Assembly (NCBI RefSeq): GCF_032854445.1
Contig: NC_088302.1
Location: 37,516,191 to 37,580,190, forward strand
From: Liolophura sinensis
Taxonomy: Eukaryota; Mollusca; Polyplacophora; Chitonida; Chitonidae
DNA: 64,000 nucleotides
Direction: 5' to 3'
The notes under the pieces were generated by a model. That model saw only the letters and a list, made by a program, of their open reading frames with translations, was not told the origin of the DNA and ran no database searches. Below are positions 1 through 12,275 of this stretch, one piece after another; the stretch's first letter is position 1, and every line of letters begins with the position of its first letter. Made by a program: the position numbers and the translations under genes.

Positions 1-2154
1 TCGGTGCTCTCGGATCATTTGTGGCAGTTGCACAAGAAAAAGTTCTACCGGTACTTTTCTAAGACGGATTTTTTTTATTGAATTCAAGGATTCAAACAAG
101 CAGTAGGCCTACTAAGTAAATATATGGCTCTGGATTTACTCTGTATGATGTAAGTCTTTTATATGGTATTCCTGATTAATCCAGAATTATGCTGTTGGAC
201 AAATCATCCAAGAGGCCTTGTCCTGTTACATCCTTGCTAATGCTTATTACATGACAAGACAGCAATTTTAAGTTATTTTATGACAAATGAAAGCCTAATA
301 AATGGAGGTAACATTACTGCAATTTTTGTGAAGGACAAGTTTAGCAAATTCAGTGGTATAGACACTGATAACTACGTCTAACACGTTGCAGTTGTGTTTA
401 CCCAGTTCTGGTGGTAAGGGATGTGGATTTAGCTACTATTTAAACACTTACGTGAACACGTAAAATGAAAAGCGAAAAAATGCCTATATAATATATGAGA
501 TTTAATGCTGGGCTGCAAATGTGTGTGATGTCATAACATTTAAAACTGGCCTATGGAGTCAGATGTCAAAGCATGTGATAAAACACGTGATGTAGTGTGT
601 AATTTGGAAGCATCTGAGATATAAAACATGACACCGAAACATAGCTGTACATGTATGTTGGAAATTATGAAGTGTAAATCCAGTTATACTGATTCGCGCC
701 ACTTTATACGAATGTCACACCATTTGTTGTATCTCTGTGAAACATGAGGCATGTACAGCTTTTAAGTTTGCAAACGTACAAAAAAAGGATAAAATTAGAA
801 ATATCCTTCACCCTTTTCTTGACTCATGTTAAAATTTCTGTTTTCAAGACCGTGGCTTAGAATTGCTGGACATTCTCAAATTAATTAATTAAAACATAAG
901 TAGATTTAGATAGTACCTGATTTAGATAGTACCTTTCTTCGCATATGAAATTCCCCATGCAACTATTCAAAGACGAACACGTGCTCTCTTACCTAATGAT
1001 AAGATTCTTAAAACTTTTTCTATTTACGGACCTTTACATCGTTTAAGCCATTATCAATACTCCCCCCCCCCTCTTAAATGCATTCTGGCATGTTGCCTCA
1101 CCTCCCTGTAAGTATCGAAACATTTTTATTTTGGCTTAAATGAACTTAAAACAATGGATTTATTTTCCTGTAAAACTCCAAAGCCTGATTTGAAAACATC
1201 ACTTTGGCGCATTCTGCGCAAAAGTTTCACACCAGAAGTTTTCTTCTTGACATTTACCTTAGTTAGGCATGGAGGTACTTTCCTCATCGGGAATCTATTG
1301 ACACTTTTTTGCGTGACTCCACGGGTGTACATGAGGAGGCAGACGTTAAAACCCCCGCCCATTGACGCTTTCTGCAAATGGTTTATGTTCCGATTTACAT
1401 ACTTGACCAATGTGTTAACATTTAATAGGAGTTGTCAGCAATGCCGGTGATGTATTTGCTAAGAATTGCCGCATATTTGCTAGAGGGGAGTTAAGAAGCA
1501 TTTAATGACTGTGATTAATCGTGTTTTGCTGCAGATGACCATTACAGTCGTGGCTGAGCCCGTCCATTTGCTGCAAAAAGTAAAAATCAGGCTCGTCACA
1601 TTAAACCTTTATAGCTAGCTGTCGCATTATCCCAAACAACTTTTACACGCCACTCTATTTGCTCTGTACAAATAAACGCTGTAGGAAGTAGTACGAGATT
1701 CCATGGGATTCTACCAGGAGTGGTTGGTCTATACGCTGTGGAAGTTTGATTACTGTGTGTTTGATTTCAATTTCAAAATAAATTGTGCAACACCCATGAC
1801 TTCAAACATAGCCAGCCACTCTTTATCCACCGATCAAAAAAGACATATGTAAACGGAAAATTTTAATGGCAACCCTTATATTCTTCTATGCAAGTGGGTT
1901 TCCAATCAACATAAAATTATAATAAATGTGTCTTATTATACAGTGATAGGCGTCGGAAAGACTAAATTCTAACCTTTTCACCTTTCCATCTTCCTTACAT
2001 CCATATGTAAAAACAAGCTCCCAGATATCACTCGTCCACGGCAGACTTGTTGTATCTATTTTTATACGCTGTTAGCATGTCGATGTCATCTTGCACATGG
2101 GTCATTCGTTATAGGCAAACACTACAAATAATGCAACCGTAGCTATTTCTTAAG
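1..2154. other. Non-coding stretch, nothing recognised
   Basis: AT-rich sequence without a recognisable exon, RNA gene or repeat family. A C-run lies near 1062. The two overlapping antiparallel reading frames at 1126-1450 have no motif and no splice support, so I leave them uncalled. Confidence 0.6.
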
Positions 2155-2159
2155 AGCGG

Positions 2160-2370
2160 GACATCCGTGGCCTAGGCAGTAAGCGTGCCAGAGCGGTGCA
2201 ATGACCCAAAATCCTCTCACCAATGCGGTCGCTTTGGGTCCAGGTCATGCTGGCTTCCTGTCTGGCCAAACGTGGATAGGTCTTCCAGCAGCCTGCGGAT
2301 GGTCGCTGTAATACATGAAATATTCTTAAGTACGGTGTAAAACACCAATCATATAAGTAAATAAATATAT
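2160..2370 (+). mobile_element. tRNA-derived SINE, diverged copy
   Basis: This is a diverged copy of the SINE family that recurs through the window. It aligns by eye with the copies at 13884 and 53773: a degraded tRNA-like head (CCGTGGCCTAGGCAG), the 'aatgaccca...cctctcaccaatgcggtcgct' body, 'catgctggcttcct', and the 3' tail 'attcttaagtacggtgtaaa' followed by (AAATA)n. The segment between 'gcctgcggatggtcg' and 'gaaatattctt' is shortened relative to the full copies. Confidence 0.8.
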
Positions 2371-2522
2371 ATGTCGGAAGAGGGATGCAAACATATTTAA
2401 CAGCCCGAGCTGTATAATGGTCGCTGTACACATGAAATATTCTTAAGGTGTAAACCACCAGTCATATAAATAAATAAATGTATATGTCGGAAGAGGAATG
2501 CAAACATATTTAACAGCCCGAG
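2299..2522 (+). repeat. Tandem duplication of SINE tail plus flank (~117-bp unit)
   Basis: The end of the SINE and about 50 bp of unrelated 3' flank ('tatatgtcggaagagg...aacagcccgagc') occur twice head to tail, at 2299-2415 and 2416-2522. The copies differ at only a few positions, so the duplication happened after the SINE inserted. Confidence 0.85.
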
Positions 2523-2529
2523 CCCCTTT

Positions 2530-3315
2530 TTTCCCGCCGTGCTTGATAACTCATATAACCTTTTAGTCTGTAATTTTTATCGGGTCGTGTATGGGATAGG
2601 TAAACCAGAAATATGACATCGTGTCGTTCGTACGCTTCGCAAAAAGGCAAAGAGCTGCGTTCTTGGTTTACAGACATAAATCGTGCTTGATTGGGACTTT
2701 TCTCATAGTGCGTAATTTAGTTCACTTTAAACAACAATACAGGTATGTATATGGGTCATGCAGCATCACAAAAATAAAAGGAACGCTTTTTAAATTGTAT
2801 GTAGGTATATACTTTATTGATCGATATGTGCCATACTTTCTTTTAAATGAAAATGGCGTATGCTAAAACATATGATGATGTTTGATAGAACAACAGATTA
2901 TCTAACTATAGCGCTGCTTACCACACAGAGGACCATGTAATGCAGGATTCTCAAAATCTTTGCAATATTAGTGCATTGTGCAAGTGTAAAAGACAAACAT
3001 TGAACTTCAAGTCTGAGCCGATCGAGTCTGACAAAACCTTCGGGTATACATGGAGGCTAATAGACCTTACACTTTACAAACATGAAAAACACTGGTGTCA
3101 CAGATCATGTAGCACAATAACATTAACTTGGGCTTATTGACCTTCACAAACATTTGCCTTTTTAACACTTGACATCCGAACCTTTTCATTGTATGTAATT
3201 TTGTTGGTCTTCAGTGTAGTCGTATGGCTTTTCATCTTACCTTGACAAATCAGCTCGTTTTTTGAATTTAAGAAAATGAAGGTTTACAATTGTTAATGGG
3301 ATACTTTGACAACGC
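2530..3315. other. Non-coding stretch, nothing recognised
   Basis: Short open frames (for example 2621-2866 and 2940-3140) show no domain, no codon bias distinct from the surrounding AT-rich sequence, and no paired splice sites. I see no repeat here. Confidence 0.55.
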
Positions 3316-3317
3316 GT

Positions 3318-3565
3318 GTTCAGGCCCTTTGACATGTTGTAATTAGGACAAACAAAAGTGACAAATCATATACCAGGTCATTTTTTACTGCTTGAAACAC
3401 GATGTGCTCTTTTCACAACAGGCGAACTTCAACATTTCAAAATGTTTTATTTTGACATGTTTCAATTAGGGAAACAAAATAGTAGCAAATCATGTACTAG
3501 ACTTTTTCTTAACTCTTGAAACGATGAGTATTCCTAGAAAGTGACGAACTTCAACAGTTCAAAAT
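3318..3565 (+). repeat. Diverged tandem duplication, ~122-bp unit
   Basis: Two neighbouring segments share the same order of words: 'tttgacatgtt..aatta', 'acaaatcat'/'gcaaatcat', 'cttgaaac', 'cgaacttcaaca.ttcaaaat'. The first runs about 3318-3442 and the second about 3452-3565. The copies are clearly diverged, so the duplication is old. Confidence 0.7.
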
Positions 3566-3569
3566 CGTC

Positions 3570-4148
3570 TGGACGATGTATATCTTTAAACAGATATATT
3601 TTCGGTAGAGACTATAAGGCGATTTCAGCGACATATTTATTGGAAGCCTGAAACGTCCGGTATAGATTACTATTGAGCGAAATTCAATAGACGACGTTAC
3701 ATCCAAAGTAAATGGACAAAGGGATTCCTGAAACTTGAGAAGAAAAAGGATATGACCTAGTCCTTAATTCGAGCCAGAGTCTGACTTCTGTGGCCTATCA
3801 TCAAAGGTATGTTATCCTTGCCTTTGTCAGAGCATTTCTTTGGAGACTTGTCTGACATTGATAAGGAAACCTGTAAAAGCGGAAGTTTCATTTTGGGAGA
3901 GCCCCAAAAAGGCAAAGCCACACTATGATTGTATGAAGATACGAATTGACGACATATATATAGTTACATTTTTTCTGAAAAATTTCCCAGCAAACACATT
4001 TAAAACACAAAATGGAACGTTTTCCAGGGAAAATTGCTCAGCCAAAATTCATAAATAAGATTCAATAGTGATTTTAAAAGAAGAACATGTATCCCTTTTA
4101 CAGAAATTTAAAACGCTGACAAACTAGCTTCGATTATTATACTCACTT
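3570..4148. other. Non-coding stretch, nothing recognised
   Basis: No exon, repeat or RNA gene can be supported. The open frame at 3840-4058 has no family features. Confidence 0.5.
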
Positions 4149-4149
4149 T

Positions 4150-4228
4150 TCACCGACGTGGTATAATTGAGATATTCTTTAGTACGGCGTAAAACATCAA
4201 TCAAATATATAAAATAAATGAATAAATA
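4150..4228 (+). mobile_element. SINE 3' tail fragment
   Basis: Only the 3' end of the common SINE is present ('gagatattctttagtacggc' then 'gtaaaacatcaatcaaatat' and an AT-rich tail). The tRNA-like head and body are missing, as expected for a 5'-truncated insertion. Confidence 0.75.
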
Positions 4229-4229
4229 T

Positions 4230-5335
4230 AGTCACATTATCTGGTGTCAGATAATACTCGGTTTGTATGTTTAAATACCAATTAAATGTCCATGGGCGGT
4301 TACTTTGAAGAACTTGATTTTAATCATGAATTGAATGGTTAAGAATCTTTAAGAATATACAGATTATACAGGTTTCTACATAAGCTTGTTTTATTTGATT
4401 TTATTTCGCAAATGTCAAATTCTTCCTGACAATTCTCTAAAATGATAAATCACTCTTGTTTTTTTCAAATCATACACTTTAATATTTATGTAACTGACAT
4501 TCAGTTACTTTCTCCATTAATGGGTGTTTGGATAACCTAAAAAACTCTTCTTGAAATGAATAGCACTTTCAAATGATCACAAAACCTTTGTATCGGTAGA
4601 TTTATCGTCGAAAACTGATACATGGCTGTTTGTTGCTCCAACGAGCTACAACAGTCACAGGAAATTCTTCCTGAATATCATGCCCTCATGGACAGCATAT
4701 CCAAATTCTCGGGATTACTTCAGTAGTACAGGTACCATATAATGAAGAAAAATGTGACCAGTCACCCTCAACACACTCTCAAAGCATCGATACATATATA
4801 GTCGAAATGATAATGTTCGTAATCAGTAATCTGATGCTCTGATGAAAATGGATTGAGAGATGCTTTAACGAAGTTCATGCAGCTGATCATTGGTGCGCTT
4901 CAAGTGCTGGTTGAAGGCAGGAGATTTTAGTCACAGATCGGGTTTGTGTACAGGGACAGATTCATTGGATCCTAAAGTGCTCAACCGTACTTGGCAAATT
5001 GGGCAATGCGATGCTGTTCGATCAGTCATCCGGGCAACTTCGATCAGTCCAATCAGCAATAATGACACCAGATCGAATTTGAGATGGCTGGATCCAATTT
5101 TGTGTCCAGATGCCACTCGTCTGGACACACATCAATGAATTTTAACGAACACTCGATGAGTAATACCATAGCAGCTGTCTTAAGTTTGGACAACTTATAG
5201 GCGAGGAACCCGACACCAACAGGCGTTCGTGTGGATACAAATTTTGTCATTGAACATCAGAAATCAGGGCATTGATCAATAAGTAACTGAGCGCGCTTTT
5301 ACAATTCTTCAAATTATATATAAATATGCATACTG
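4230..5335. other. Non-coding stretch, nothing recognised
   Basis: The overlapping open frames at 4890-5138 (plus) and 4931-5250 (minus) are slightly less AT-rich than their surroundings but carry no recognisable domain or signal. No repeat is seen. Confidence 0.5.
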
Positions 5336-5427
5336 TATACATACATACATACATACACACATACATACATACATACATACATACATACATACATACATAC
5401 ATACATACATACATACATACACACACA

Positions 5428-5479
<52 letters not shown>
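5336..5479. repeat. Compound microsatellite (CATA)n-(CA)n
   Basis: About 85 bp of CATA repeats with one 'cacacata' interruption run directly into about 60 bp of CA dinucleotide repeats. The minus-strand open frame across it (poly Cys-Val and Met-Tyr-Val-Cys) is only the translation of the simple repeat. Confidence 0.97.
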
Positions 5480-5484
<5 letters not shown>

Positions 5485-8400
5485 ATGAGAATTTAATACT
5501 GCCTTAAAAAATATGAGGGCTATTGCAATTTAACATGGTCAAGAAACGTATCATGACCTTTCATGTAACTACAGTTTACTTGCATATTTATACTAGCATA
5601 CCAAAACCTTCACTATCTCCACTATCATCACCTACCTCTCTGCGAAGGCTTTAGGCTAGGCATTTACCCACATTCATAGATACACGATATGAGCGAATCA
5701 ACGCTTAAAACCACGTGGGCAATATCTGAACCATATTGTGGCAGCCGTGTCGAATGCAATCAAGTAGTTGGTAATGATTATTACCGGAGATAAAGGGGAT
5801 AGATATGGGATAGGGGGAGGTAATTGTGTTGACTGCTTTCATACCATGTCATCAATGTAAGGCACTTTAAATCCTGGAAGTCTTTGTCCACTTGACGTTT
5901 GGTTCATTTTTTCGTGGTAGTTCTACGCCAGTTTACTGACTGCTGTCAAGACATTCCCAGGTTGTGCAACTCTGAAAATATTTAAGTGGCATTTGGCACT
6001 GGGAGAATTAAATAAAGCTTCAAAACACCATCCAAAATCGCTCGGCCTCTCCTAGTTAAACGCACACCCTGGCACTGAGATGAGACAATCAATGACATTT
6101 ATATGCACGCCACATAACATCGCATGTAAGTAGCATAGTTTGAACTGAAGTAAGCCCTGTGCATTGGATTTTATTCCCGCCTAACTTGTATTCTACACAT
6201 ACATATATACCTAAAAAAACATGTGTTTCTGGTGAATAAATGAAATGAAAAAGAAAGAAATGAAATTATTTGTCATTTAAAAATGTAAAACTTCAAAAAG
6301 ACCATTTTCTTTTCACAGAAAGGTAGAAATAAACCTTCCGGAAAGTCCAAATCGGCCGGATGAAAAGTCTGAAGTCGCTTTGAAGTCAACATAAGAGCAC
6401 TGTAAATGACATTGCTTCGCATACAAATAGCTAGCTGCACAGAAAGGACCGTCGCCTGCCATACCATAAGACAAAGTCACAAGTGTAGTACATGTCTTTG
6501 AAGGTTTTTTTGCACACAAAACAGAACACAATCCATAAAGTCCACGCTAAAGTATAAAGAGACGGGCGATACTACAGAGATATTGCCACACTTGCGTAAC
6601 TAACAACAACTCTACTTAATGGCGCGTCTAAGTATTGCCAATCTTCAGAAGGTCAAAATTCTTGTTCGTCAGTGATGTAGTTTTCTAAGTCATTTTGAAA
6701 GTCATTACCAAGCGGATACATGGCCAGATATTTATACTCTCTGGTAAAGCTGTGTTTTATTTGTTCATACACTTGCATTGACAGATTTTTTTTCGTGTTC
6801 TTCCGCCACTATATCATGATAATTTTGACGACTCATGCGAAGTTTTTGAAAGATTTACGGTCTTGACTATCGGATAGGACAGGATGTAAATTGACATTTT
6901 CTTTCCTAAATTACTGTCCATCCTCTTGCCTTGAAAAGTCATTGGTGAGCTATTTTCATGCAGAAAATAAAATCAAAAATACTTCGATTTCATGGTCATT
7001 TCCCTTTAGATAATTACTGCGGAAACAATCAAATTTCTATTTGGCCTTTCTCAGATAGTTTGATAATTTTGTCCAACCGCATATAATTGTGCTCATAGAT
7101 CGAAAGTCGTAAATATCGATTAGGTTAATAGGCATTTAACAAGTCTGCGGAAATGTGGAACTCTCTGGTTTTGATTTATTGTTCAATTACTAAGCTGCTC
7201 ATATCGTATGACTAATTGAATTTGGGTGCGGTTTAAATGGTACGACAACATTCACCCTGTTCCCAAGAGAGCGTCCCGCCTGAACTAGTGCATGGCCACT
7301 ATAACGGTGAATGCACTTTCATTTAGAGGGCGGTAATGTGTTACTGTTTATACTGTTGTGAGCTAAACGCGTACTGAGCCTACCCATGCTTAATTTTACA
7401 TCTTATAAATCAGACCTCTTGAAAAAACAGTTACAAATACACTTACAAAGACCCGAGCAAACACTTTGCCCATTGGCACTTCAGCAAATAGGTTTGTTAG
7501 TTACCATATATAGCATAGCCAGACGTAATGGATGGCATGCGACGCATGCTGACATCCATGCACATGTGCTTGGAATTATTTTCGTGATCTCAGGGGCCAC
7601 TTTAATTTTAGTCAAAAACTGTATTAGTATATTCCGTATGTTGAGGCTGTCTTCGTTAGATTTACAATAGTTTGAAGAAAGGAGCAACACGCACCTAATG
7701 ACTTCTCGTTGTCAATGGACTGACAAATGCTTACATACGACGTTAAAACTCATTCATGAACATTTATGAACACCTAACCCTTTGTGAACTGTTGTTTTGT
7801 TTGTAAACATATTTGTGTTAATGGTAGAAAGGTGTTGCATGACACGGTGAATGATATAGGTGAAATTTAAACATGACAGCTATGGGAGTTTTCTCCATAA
7901 CCCAGCACGCTGTCACGGACACACCATTCACAAATCATTATTACCCGCCGAATATTGCAAACAAGGTAGCCACGTGACCTGCGCTGGCCTGGAATTGGAA
8001 AGTAGGGTAACAAATGGAATTAGCTATCGAGCGACGACCCGAGCACTAGCAGGCTCATCAGCATCACCAGCAGACTTCCAACAGTTTTCGCCGATTGTAA
8101 CTCCGCTTCTCAAACACCAATGGCGGAAATAGGTGAGCATAAAGATAAAACAACAACACCGTGGCATACACTGAGCTCCTCTAAACGAGCTGACCTCGAT
8201 ACTTACGATTAATTCACTAGATGACTTATGTTTGTCGATGTCCTTTAAACAACAATTATAATGTATTTTCCATCGATGACGTCAAATAAATAAGATGATA
8301 AAAAGTTTTTGGTCTATTGCAGATTGGACAAGTAAAGATACTGACTGGTTTTGGCTCAGATCGGACCTGTACGCGGACAGTAAAACGGTTTTACAAGCCC

Positions 8401-9380
8401 TGGCGCCAAGGGCCTGACAGATCAACTTATATACAGTACGTATAACCATGGCAGCCATGCCAGATTTATAACACCCGCGTGGCTTCACGCCGCAATCCAG
8501 ACAACCTTGTGGGAATATCACTAAAAATCTCCAATAAGAAGGACTTCATTCGGAAATTGAAGTAATTATCTGTTTAACGGAAGAAAGTAACGCTCACGAT
8601 TCGTCTCATATGTAGAAGTCTGGTGAATCTGCGAAACACGCACCTCGTGTTATAGTGCCAGACTTATCACGATCCGAGGACGACGGACAAGAGACGACCA
8701 GCCCAATGAACTTCTACTGCAGATCTTTAGCGCCAAATTACAACTCTATTTTATACTAGTTGACCGAAGCAACTGAACAACCTTCGTCGGAGGGATGGTC
8801 GTAAATGAAGGTAGCCTTAATGGGTTCATTTTGCCGCGAACAGGGACCTTGACACGTTTAACGTGTGGGAAAGATTGGCCTGTTGTACCAGATATGGTCC
8901 GCTATCTACATCAAATAACTATTTCTACACAGTCTCCTTTACTTATCACTGTACGTGATCACAAATCCAAGTCCAGGTGCAAGAGGAATCTCCTCATGCT
9001 GGCTGCTGGCGAATCAAATAAAAAAAATTATCAAAAAGAAAAAAATCATAATCCGGGAAAGTACTGTATGTATCAATGCGTTAATACTCCGTGAAATAAC
9101 ATACTTTGTATAACTCATTGTTTCAGCTAGCGATAGATGAACCATATGATATCTCCATGCCTTTTAATGTTTGCCGCAATAATAATATTCATTGTGGTCA
9201 AGATTTTAATCATATGGAATTAATAATTCTTGTTATTATGTAAATTAAAAAGATTTTGATCATCTTCTTTCCCACAATTAGGATCGAACCTTGCCCTAAG
9301 AAACAAAATTAAGCACATCGTCTAAATATAGAGCAATTTATAAAGTCGTTTTCTTGACAAATCCAATAGTGTTGAGTGAA
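5480..9380. other. Non-coding stretch, nothing recognised
   Basis: Several open frames of 60-99 codons occur (6273-6531 minus, 7386-7670 plus, 7860-8132 plus, 8282-8521 minus, 8795-9094 plus). None shows a family motif, a chain of compatible splice sites or a match to a repeat elsewhere in the window. A tRNA-like B-box resemblance ('ggatcgaacct' read on minus) lies near 9281. Confidence 0.5.
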
Positions 9381-9381
9381 G

Positions 9382-9969
9382 CTAAGCTAAGAGACCAGTG
9401 AACCTTAAAGATAAGCCTGGCGTGTTCGCGGCAAAGCCAAGGGAGGTTAATAAACATCCAGCCCAATCAGAGCACCCGAAGTTTGTAATCAAAACAGTTA
9501 ATGACTCCGGATAATGGGCCTTGTCAGCAAATAAAAACTGTCTCCATAAACTGTGTGTTTTTGTTGCCAAAGTCTTTTGATTAATAGCTCTGCCGGTGCT
9601 TTTAATTGCTGACCTTAGAAAGTTGTCTGGCAAGTTTCTGTCAAAGGGGATCAAACTCTCAAAGTGCCAAGATGCAAGAGAGCATAACAGAAAAATACTC
9701 TTAAATGTTGAAGTCGACAACGACTTAATCAAAGTTCGAAACAACTGAGGCCTAAAGCTGTAATGGGTGTACAATCCATGAAGAATTTCATGATAAACAG
9801 TACAAAACAGTTTAATTGGCGATAAAATCGTAAATAAATTGGTTGCATATTCAGTCGCTTCTTTTCCCCACTCACAACTTTCATCTGCTAATTTTTGTAA
9901 ACTTTTCTGTAAAACAAAGAAAGAAAAAAAATATAACGTAAGTAAAACCAAAGTTAGAAGATTTTTCAA
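9382..9969 (-). CDS. Unassigned 195-codon reading frame, possible exon
   Basis: I do not recognise this product. It is the longest frame outside the tandem repeats. Read as an intronless gene, it begins MKNLLTLVLLTLYFFSFFVL, which resembles a signal peptide or membrane anchor. That hydrophobic start is also the translation of a long pyrimidine tract ending in ACAG at 9907. An equally good reading is therefore an internal or terminal exon from 9906 down to the stop at 9382 (about 174 codons, phase 0), beginning KSLQKLADESCEWGKEA. No domain, catalytic motif or repeat is visible, and no clear upstream or downstream partner exon was found. It could be chance; composition is not strikingly different from the flanks. 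Confidence 0.2.
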   Translation of the reverse strand: MKNLLTLVLLTLYFFSFFVLQKSLQKLADESCEWGKEATEYATNLFTILSPIKLFCTVYHEILHGLYTHYSFRPQLFRTLIKSLSTSTFKSIFLLCSLASWHFESLIPFDRNLPDNFLRSAIKSTGRAINQKTLATKTHSLWRQFLFADKAHYPESLTVLITNFGCSDWAGCLLTSLGFAANTPGLSLRFTGLLA

Positions 9970-11570
9970 AATGATATGGTGGGCAAATTTAAGTTAATAT
10001 TGAAGAGACAGATCTGAGAAATTTATCAAGAATGTCTCCGGTTGGCTTTATCAGCAGAGCGCATGTCCACTTAGTGTTGTGATTATGGACAAAGTTCTTG
10101 TGATAGAATTAACGTGTTTGATATACTGTTGAGTCAAAGCATTTCACACAAGAGCGCGAACGTTGGTGATGTTTTTCGAGTGTTGACAGCGCTCTGTTGA
10201 TTTCTCTTCACAAATGTGGACGTGATCAATACGTTGGTAGTTCCGACCTATTTATATTCTGTATTGATCTTCAATGGCATGCACTATGTGTCATAAGTGA
10301 ATCATCTTGTGTATTTTTTAAAAAATGAGATGACTGAATAAAACGAGTTTTTAAAAATGGGCGCAATTTCAGACTTACAGAAAGTCTCTCTGCCTGCTAA
10401 CAACTAGTTTGACGGCTTCCCATAGACATACGAATAATGTTTTTGAAGTTCGCTTCAAACACCCAAAACATCTTCCATCCACAGTGACTTTATCAAATCT
10501 TGACACAGGTAAATAAGAATTCTCCAGTATTTTCACTTTACTGCATGTAGTTTGTATCGAGTTTATTCTTCTCTCGTTTCCCAAGTATATATTATCAGGG
10601 TAAATACTTAATTTTGTGTACGGAGTTATGTATAATAAAAGGTTTAATTTTCACGAATACATTTACACATGAAAAGAGTCTAGACACATGTCTTAAAAAT
10701 CTACATATTCCTAGAGCATGTTTCCGATAAATTCCTGACCGAGACAATATATCACAGTGTAGTTTTATTTACACAGCAGTTCGTCATTCCCACTATGAAG
10801 TCTCCGTGAATAACCCCCTATGTCCTCGCAAATCTTCAAGTGGAGTGCTTGTCCAACATTTGGGGTGACTGTATGTTGCAAATCAAACTAAACTAGGGAG
10901 GGTAATTGTTATATTTAAGTGTCATCCAATATTACTTTGCATGAAGCATTATGGAAAGACAGAAAGTTCTATGCAGAGGCCTTATAATAACAGGCCGATG
11001 CAAATTTTCCAGCCATTATAAAGTTTGATTGGCATTTCCACGGTTTGTTTTCTAAGCATTAGTATGCATGTCCTTTTTTATTTTTGTTTCTTTTTCCTCC
11101 GAAAAGAAATTAGAGAGTTGGCTGATGTTTTTATTTCCATCGAGATTTCTAGATGTCTGGACTTACGTAAAAAACCTTTCTCCATTGTAGATATCCTCAT
11201 GAAATATAAATGAAACTCATTAATCAGAGCAAACAGTAAAAACTTTCCAGATTACTTCAACTGGGCTGAGCCGAAACACGGCTTAAAGGAATTACCTCAG
11301 CAGACACGTACAATATATATCATTGTAAATTGCTGCAAACCAAAAGCAAAGTAAACAATATGATGTTTAGTCTCAATTTTGCTTTCAAATAGACCTTCTT
11401 ACTCCCACTGCTAAAGTGAGGCATTGGTAATAAGAAGCAATGGACGAGGTTCATGTAGGCGTTTGCCACAATCCAAGGTTTGATGAAAACCACCTGTTTC
11501 CCAACATGTTTTCACATGTGGGAAAGTTCTTCAGAAACTTAATAAAGGTCAGTAGTGTTCCCCAATTCCT
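9970..11570. other. Non-coding stretch, nothing recognised
   Basis: AT-rich sequence with no exon, RNA gene or repeat that I can support. Short open frames at 10375-10584 (minus) and 11025-11213 (plus) have no family features. Confidence 0.5.
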
Positions 11571-11575
11571 TCGCT

Positions 11576-12275
11576 TGGCTGTATCACAGTACTAACCTTC
11601 ACACATGTTAACTGTCATAAACCAACGTGCGTCTTGGCTGTATAACAATGTCAGCATTCACACATGTTAACTGCCATAAACCCACGTGCGTCTGGGCTGT
11701 ATCACAGCACCGGCCTTCAAACATGTTAACTGTCATAAATCCACGTGCGTCTTGGCTGTATCACAGTACTAACCTTCACACATGTTAACTGTCATAAACC
11801 CACGTGCGTCTTGGCTGCATAACAGTGCCAGAATTCGCACATGTTAACTGCCATTAACCCACGTGCGTCTTGGCTGTATCACAGCACTAGCCTTCACACA
11901 CGTTAACTGTCATAAACCCACGTGCGTCTTGCCTGCATCACAGTACTAACCTTCACACATGTTAACTGTCATAAACCCGCGTGCGTCTTGGCTGTATAAC
12001 AGTGCCAGAATTCGCACATGTTAACTGCCATTAACCCACGTGCGTCTTGGCTGTAGCACTAGCACTAGCCTTCACACATGTTAACTGTCATAAACCCACG
12101 TGCGTCTTGCCTGCATCACAGTACTAACCTTCACACATGTTAACTGACATAAACCCGCGTGCGTCTTGACTGTATTACACTACTAACCTTCATACATGTT
12201 AACTGTCATAAATCCATGTGTGTCTTGGCTGTATCGCAGTCCTAACCTTCACACATGTTAACTGACAGCACCGCG
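11576..12275 (+). repeat. 59-bp minisatellite, ~12 copies, each with an E-box
   Basis: The unit (ggctgtatcacagtactaac ... cttcacacatgttaactgtc ... ataaacccacgtgcgtctt) repeats every 59 bp about 12 times with 5-20% divergence between copies. Most units contain the palindromes GTTAAC and CACGTG. A-type (tgtcataaaccc) and B-type (tgccattaaccc) variants recur in pairs, which suggests that two-unit blocks were amplified. One degenerate unit is found at 24165-24230, at the start of the third copy of the large duplication. Confidence 0.95.

Noticed and set aside
5247-5480. Minus-strand frame of poly Cys-Val and Met-Tyr-Val-Cys
   Set aside because: It is only the translation of the (CATA)n-(CA)n microsatellite.
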